Shown here piece by piece: positions 6,249 to 7,296 of a stretch of DNA of 7,296 nt. The DNA is from JAUWOY01 sp034431315 (lineage in GTDB: Bacteria > Chloroflexota > Anaerolineae > VGOG01), in NCBI GenBank assembly GCA_034431315.1, contig DAOUDK010000131.1, positions 1 to 7,296 on the forward strand. Reading direction: 5' to 3'. Made by a program: the position numbers and the translations under genes. The stretch's first letter is position 1. Each line of letters begins with the position of its first letter. The notes beneath the pieces were generated by a model. It did no database searches, had not been told where the DNA came from, and saw nothing but the letters and a program-made list of their open reading frames with translations.

Positions 6249-6989
6249 GTGGTAGGAATCGTCATCGTTGCTCATAGCGCGAAACTGGCTGAGGGTGTGA
6301 AAGACCTGGCCGAACAGATGGGGCAGGGACGGGTGGCCATCGCCGCAGCCGGCGGACTGGACGATACGACCATCGGCACCAACATGGAGCGCATCTTCGA
6401 AGCCATCGAGGCCGTCTACCAGCCGGGCGGGGTGCTGGTGCTGATGGACCTGGGAAGCGCGGTGATGAGCACCGAGTTGGCCATCGAGATGTTGCCGCCC
6501 GAACAGCAGGGCAAGGTGATGCTGAGCGAAGCGCCGTTGGTGGAGGGGGCTATCGCGGCCACGGTGGAGGCCTCCATTGGCAAATCCCTGGCCGAGGTTG
6601 ATGCCGCCGCCCGCGGCGTTGTGCGCACGCCGAAGGTCGTCGGAGCCACACCCCTCACCGAACCGGGACCTCCTGAGATACCGGCTATGGAAGAGGTGCC
6701 TCTAGCCAATGAGATAATCCTAACTATCGTCAACGAGGTCGGGCTGCACGCCCGGCCCGCCGCCCTGTTCGTTCAGACCGCTGGCAGCTTCCAGTCCATC
6801 ATCACGGTGCACAATCTGACCCGAGATACCGCTACTGTTAATGCCAGCAATTCCCGCTATCTAGCCGTTCATTTTACCTCGACCCAGTATAAGGGCCTGA
6901 AATTGAGGCAGGCGAAGGTATCAGTGGTCCAAAATGATAGAAAACGATCTCACAAATCAGTCCTTTGGCACCAGGAATTCTCCAAATGA
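6249..6989 (+). CDS. dhaM: DhaM: dihydroxyacetone kinase phosphotransfer subunit with fused HPr domain
   Basis: A 246-residue two-domain PTS phosphocarrier. Residues 1-125 are the EIIA-Man-like DhaM domain: the N-terminus GIVIVAHSAKLAEG places the phosphorylatable His at H9, and LMDLGSAVMSTELAIEML is the DhaM-type DLGSA signature. After a Pro-rich linker (about 126-148), an HPr domain begins at about 150 with EVGLHARPAALFVQ and active H167. In the known pathway, phosphate from PEP passes through enzyme I and HPr to DhaM and then to DhaL-ADP, which with DhaK phosphorylates dihydroxyacetone in the cytoplasm. dhaK and dhaL are not here and may lie elsewhere. GTG start with a strong Shine-Dalgarno. 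Odd: after VNASNSRYLAV the HPr sequence no longer matches the family, and the C-terminus (NDRKRSHKSVLWHQEFSK) looks non-native. An HPr-like piece (GPEIEAGEG) appears in another frame at 6893-6919, suggesting a frameshift. EIIA part sure; HPr function doubtful. Confidence 0.9.
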   Translation: MVGIVIVAHSAKLAEGVKDLAEQMGQGRVAIAAAGGLDDTTIGTNMERIFEAIEAVYQPGGVLVLMDLGSAVMSTELAIEMLPPEQQGKVMLSEAPLVEGAIAATVEASIGKSLAEVDAAARGVVRTPKVVGATPLTEPGPPEIPAMEEVPLANEIILTIVNEVGLHARPAALFVQTAGSFQSIITVHNLTRDTATVNASNSRYLAVHFTSTQYKGLKLRQAKVSVVQNDRKRSHKSVLWHQEFSK

Positions 6990-7102
6990 GGTCAGAGATA
7001 TCTTCAAAGCAAGGGATAGCAATGGCATTGCCAGGGTAGATACGAGCATATCTCCTGATTTTATACTTTCTCATGATGAGTCATTGTCATTTCTGGATGC
7101 GA

Positions 7103-7237
7103 CTAGGGTGGAGCAAGTATGGTGACTTGAGCTTTGTATCCGTAAAGGATGGCTTTGAACAGGTGTTCCATTGATTTGAATTGGGTGTAATCGCTCTTAT
7201 TTACCTGTTGATTGCCATATCGGGGGAAATATGGCAT
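7103..7237 (-). other. short minus-strand reading frame, possible gene fragment
   Basis: On the - strand an ATG (7237-7235) opens a 44-codon frame ending at TAG (7105-7103). It includes KSMEHLFKAILYGYKAQ and ends in TILAPP. The frame is also open without a stop from 7237 to the right edge (7296), so it could be the end of a longer - strand gene or remnant. There is no Shine-Dalgarno before the ATG. It conflicts with the + strand promoter and start in the same place. The amino-acid composition looks natural, but I recognise no family. Confidence 0.2.
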
Positions 7238-7240
7238 AAT
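7212..7240 (+). promoter_or_regulatory. sigma70-type promoter for the gene at 7270
   Basis: TTGCCA (7212-7217) and CATAAT (7235-7240) are separated by 17 bases, each one or two mismatches from consensus and with ideal spacing. Transcription would start near 7247, leaving a leader of about 23 bases before ATG 7270. It faces the partial gene at the right edge. Confidence 0.65.
7213..7236. promoter_or_regulatory. operator-like perfect inverted repeat within the promoter
   Basis: TGCCATAT (7213-7220), an 8-base spacer CGGGGGAA, then ATATGGCA (7229-7236): the arms are perfect reverse complements. The element fills the space between, and overlaps, the -35 and -10 boxes. That is the classic position for a dimeric repressor (or a MerR-like regulator acting on the spacer). 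The AT-rich arms and long GC-rich spacer suit a protein-binding dyad better than a terminator, as no T-run follows. Confidence 0.55.
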
Positions 7241-7259
7241 GGGCTTCAAACGTGTGTTG

Positions 7260-7265
7260 AGGAGG
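7260..7265 (+). promoter_or_regulatory. Shine-Dalgarno for the gene at 7270
   Basis: AGGAGG, full consensus, 4 bases before ATG 7270. The short spacing is acceptable with such a strong match and supports a real gene start there. Confidence 0.6.
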
Positions 7266-7269
7266 CCCA

Positions 7270-7296
7270 ATGGCAGAAATGCGTCTGTCTGCTCCC
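7270..7296 (+). CDS. start of an unidentified gene, cut by the window end
   Basis: ATG 7270 opens MAEMRLSAP and runs off the right edge. The start is supported by the AGGAGG just before it and by the promoter with operator-like repeat upstream, which suggests an independently regulated gene. Nine residues are too few to name a family. An in-frame ATG at 7279 is an alternative start. Confidence 0.5.

Larger units (their letters stand above)
6990..7269. other. AT-richer intergenic region without a convincing gene
   Basis: The region is visibly AT-richer than the operon before it. A 63-codon + frame (6934-7125) starts inside dhaM without a Shine-Dalgarno and resembles no family I know. A - strand frame ends at 7103. 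No strong GC hairpin followed by a T-run was found after dhaM, so no terminator is called. The right part carries the promoter and inverted repeat listed separately. Confidence 0.6.

Noticed and set aside
5667..6275. Long 202-codon - strand frame opposite the PfpI-family gene
   Set aside because: The + strand has an unmistakable DJ-1/PfpI protein with its nucleophile Cys and a Shine-Dalgarno; the - strand frame is a GC-driven shadow.
6934..7125. 63-codon + frame overlapping the end of dhaM
   Set aside because: It starts inside dhaM with no Shine-Dalgarno and no recognisable family; its first part is the shadow of dhaM.
7113..7128. Small inverted repeat CAAGT-ATGGTG-ACTTG as a terminator after dhaM
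   Set aside because: Only a 5-bp AT-rich stem with no T-run following; too weak to call.
1..7296. CRISPR array, tRNA, rRNA or complete insertion sequence
   Set aside because: I saw no regularly spaced direct repeats, no tRNA or rRNA-like sequence, and no transposase with terminal inverted repeats.

Overview
The window is bacterial, densely packed, and coded almost entirely on the + strand. Two blocks differ in style: positions 1-4811 (moderate GC) hold a DNA-processing or conflict-type cassette, and 5031-6989 (visibly more GC-rich codons) hold a small metabolic/PTS operon. Composition, the DhaM-HPr fusion and the CGTTTCA-type heptamer repeat suggest an uncultured Chloroflexota-like (Anaerolineae-like) bacterium. 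That is an impression from the sequence, not a test; no rRNA or ribosomal marker is present.

Left block. A short frame ending at 85 may be the tail of an upstream gene. Then follow a HEAT-repeat protein (109-822), a very large fusion protein (819-3899), and a DprA/Smf-family protein (3909-4811). The first two overlap by GTGA, the next gap is 9 bases, and each start has a Shine-Dalgarno sequence, so they look like one translationally coupled operon. The fusion carries, in order, TPR-like repeats, a complete RecQ helicase with zinc and winged-helix parts, HEAT repeats, and a ComF-like phosphoribosyltransferase with an intact PRPP loop. A PRTase coupled to DprA recalls both competence (ComF, DprA) and the ShosTA anti-phage pair (PRTase ShosT with DprA-like ShosA). 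Here the PRTase is welded to a RecQ motor and accompanied by a HEAT scaffold protein. This is the most likely undescribed system in the window.

Junction. Positions 4812-5034 hold no intact gene but contain what looks like a decayed coding remnant (one frame shift, one in-frame TAG). It ends in an ATGA overlap with the next gene. This is consistent with the cassette having landed next to, and destroyed, the former upstream neighbour of the right-hand operon.

Right block. A Rossmann-fold methyltransferase-like protein with a Cys-rich tail (5031-5690) ends inside a heptamer repeat. It is followed by a DJ-1/PfpI-family protein (5712-6239) and DhaM, the PTS phosphocarrier of dihydroxyacetone kinase, fused to an HPr domain (6249-6989). 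The last third of the HPr domain does not look normal and may be frameshifted. DhaK and DhaL are not in the window.

Right edge. About 280 bases (6990-7269) are AT-richer and have no convincing gene. They hold a strong sigma70-type promoter (TTGCCA-17-CATAAT) with a perfect 8+8 bp inverted repeat lying between and overlapping its two boxes, then a Shine-Dalgarno sequence and the first nine codons of a gene cut by the window end.
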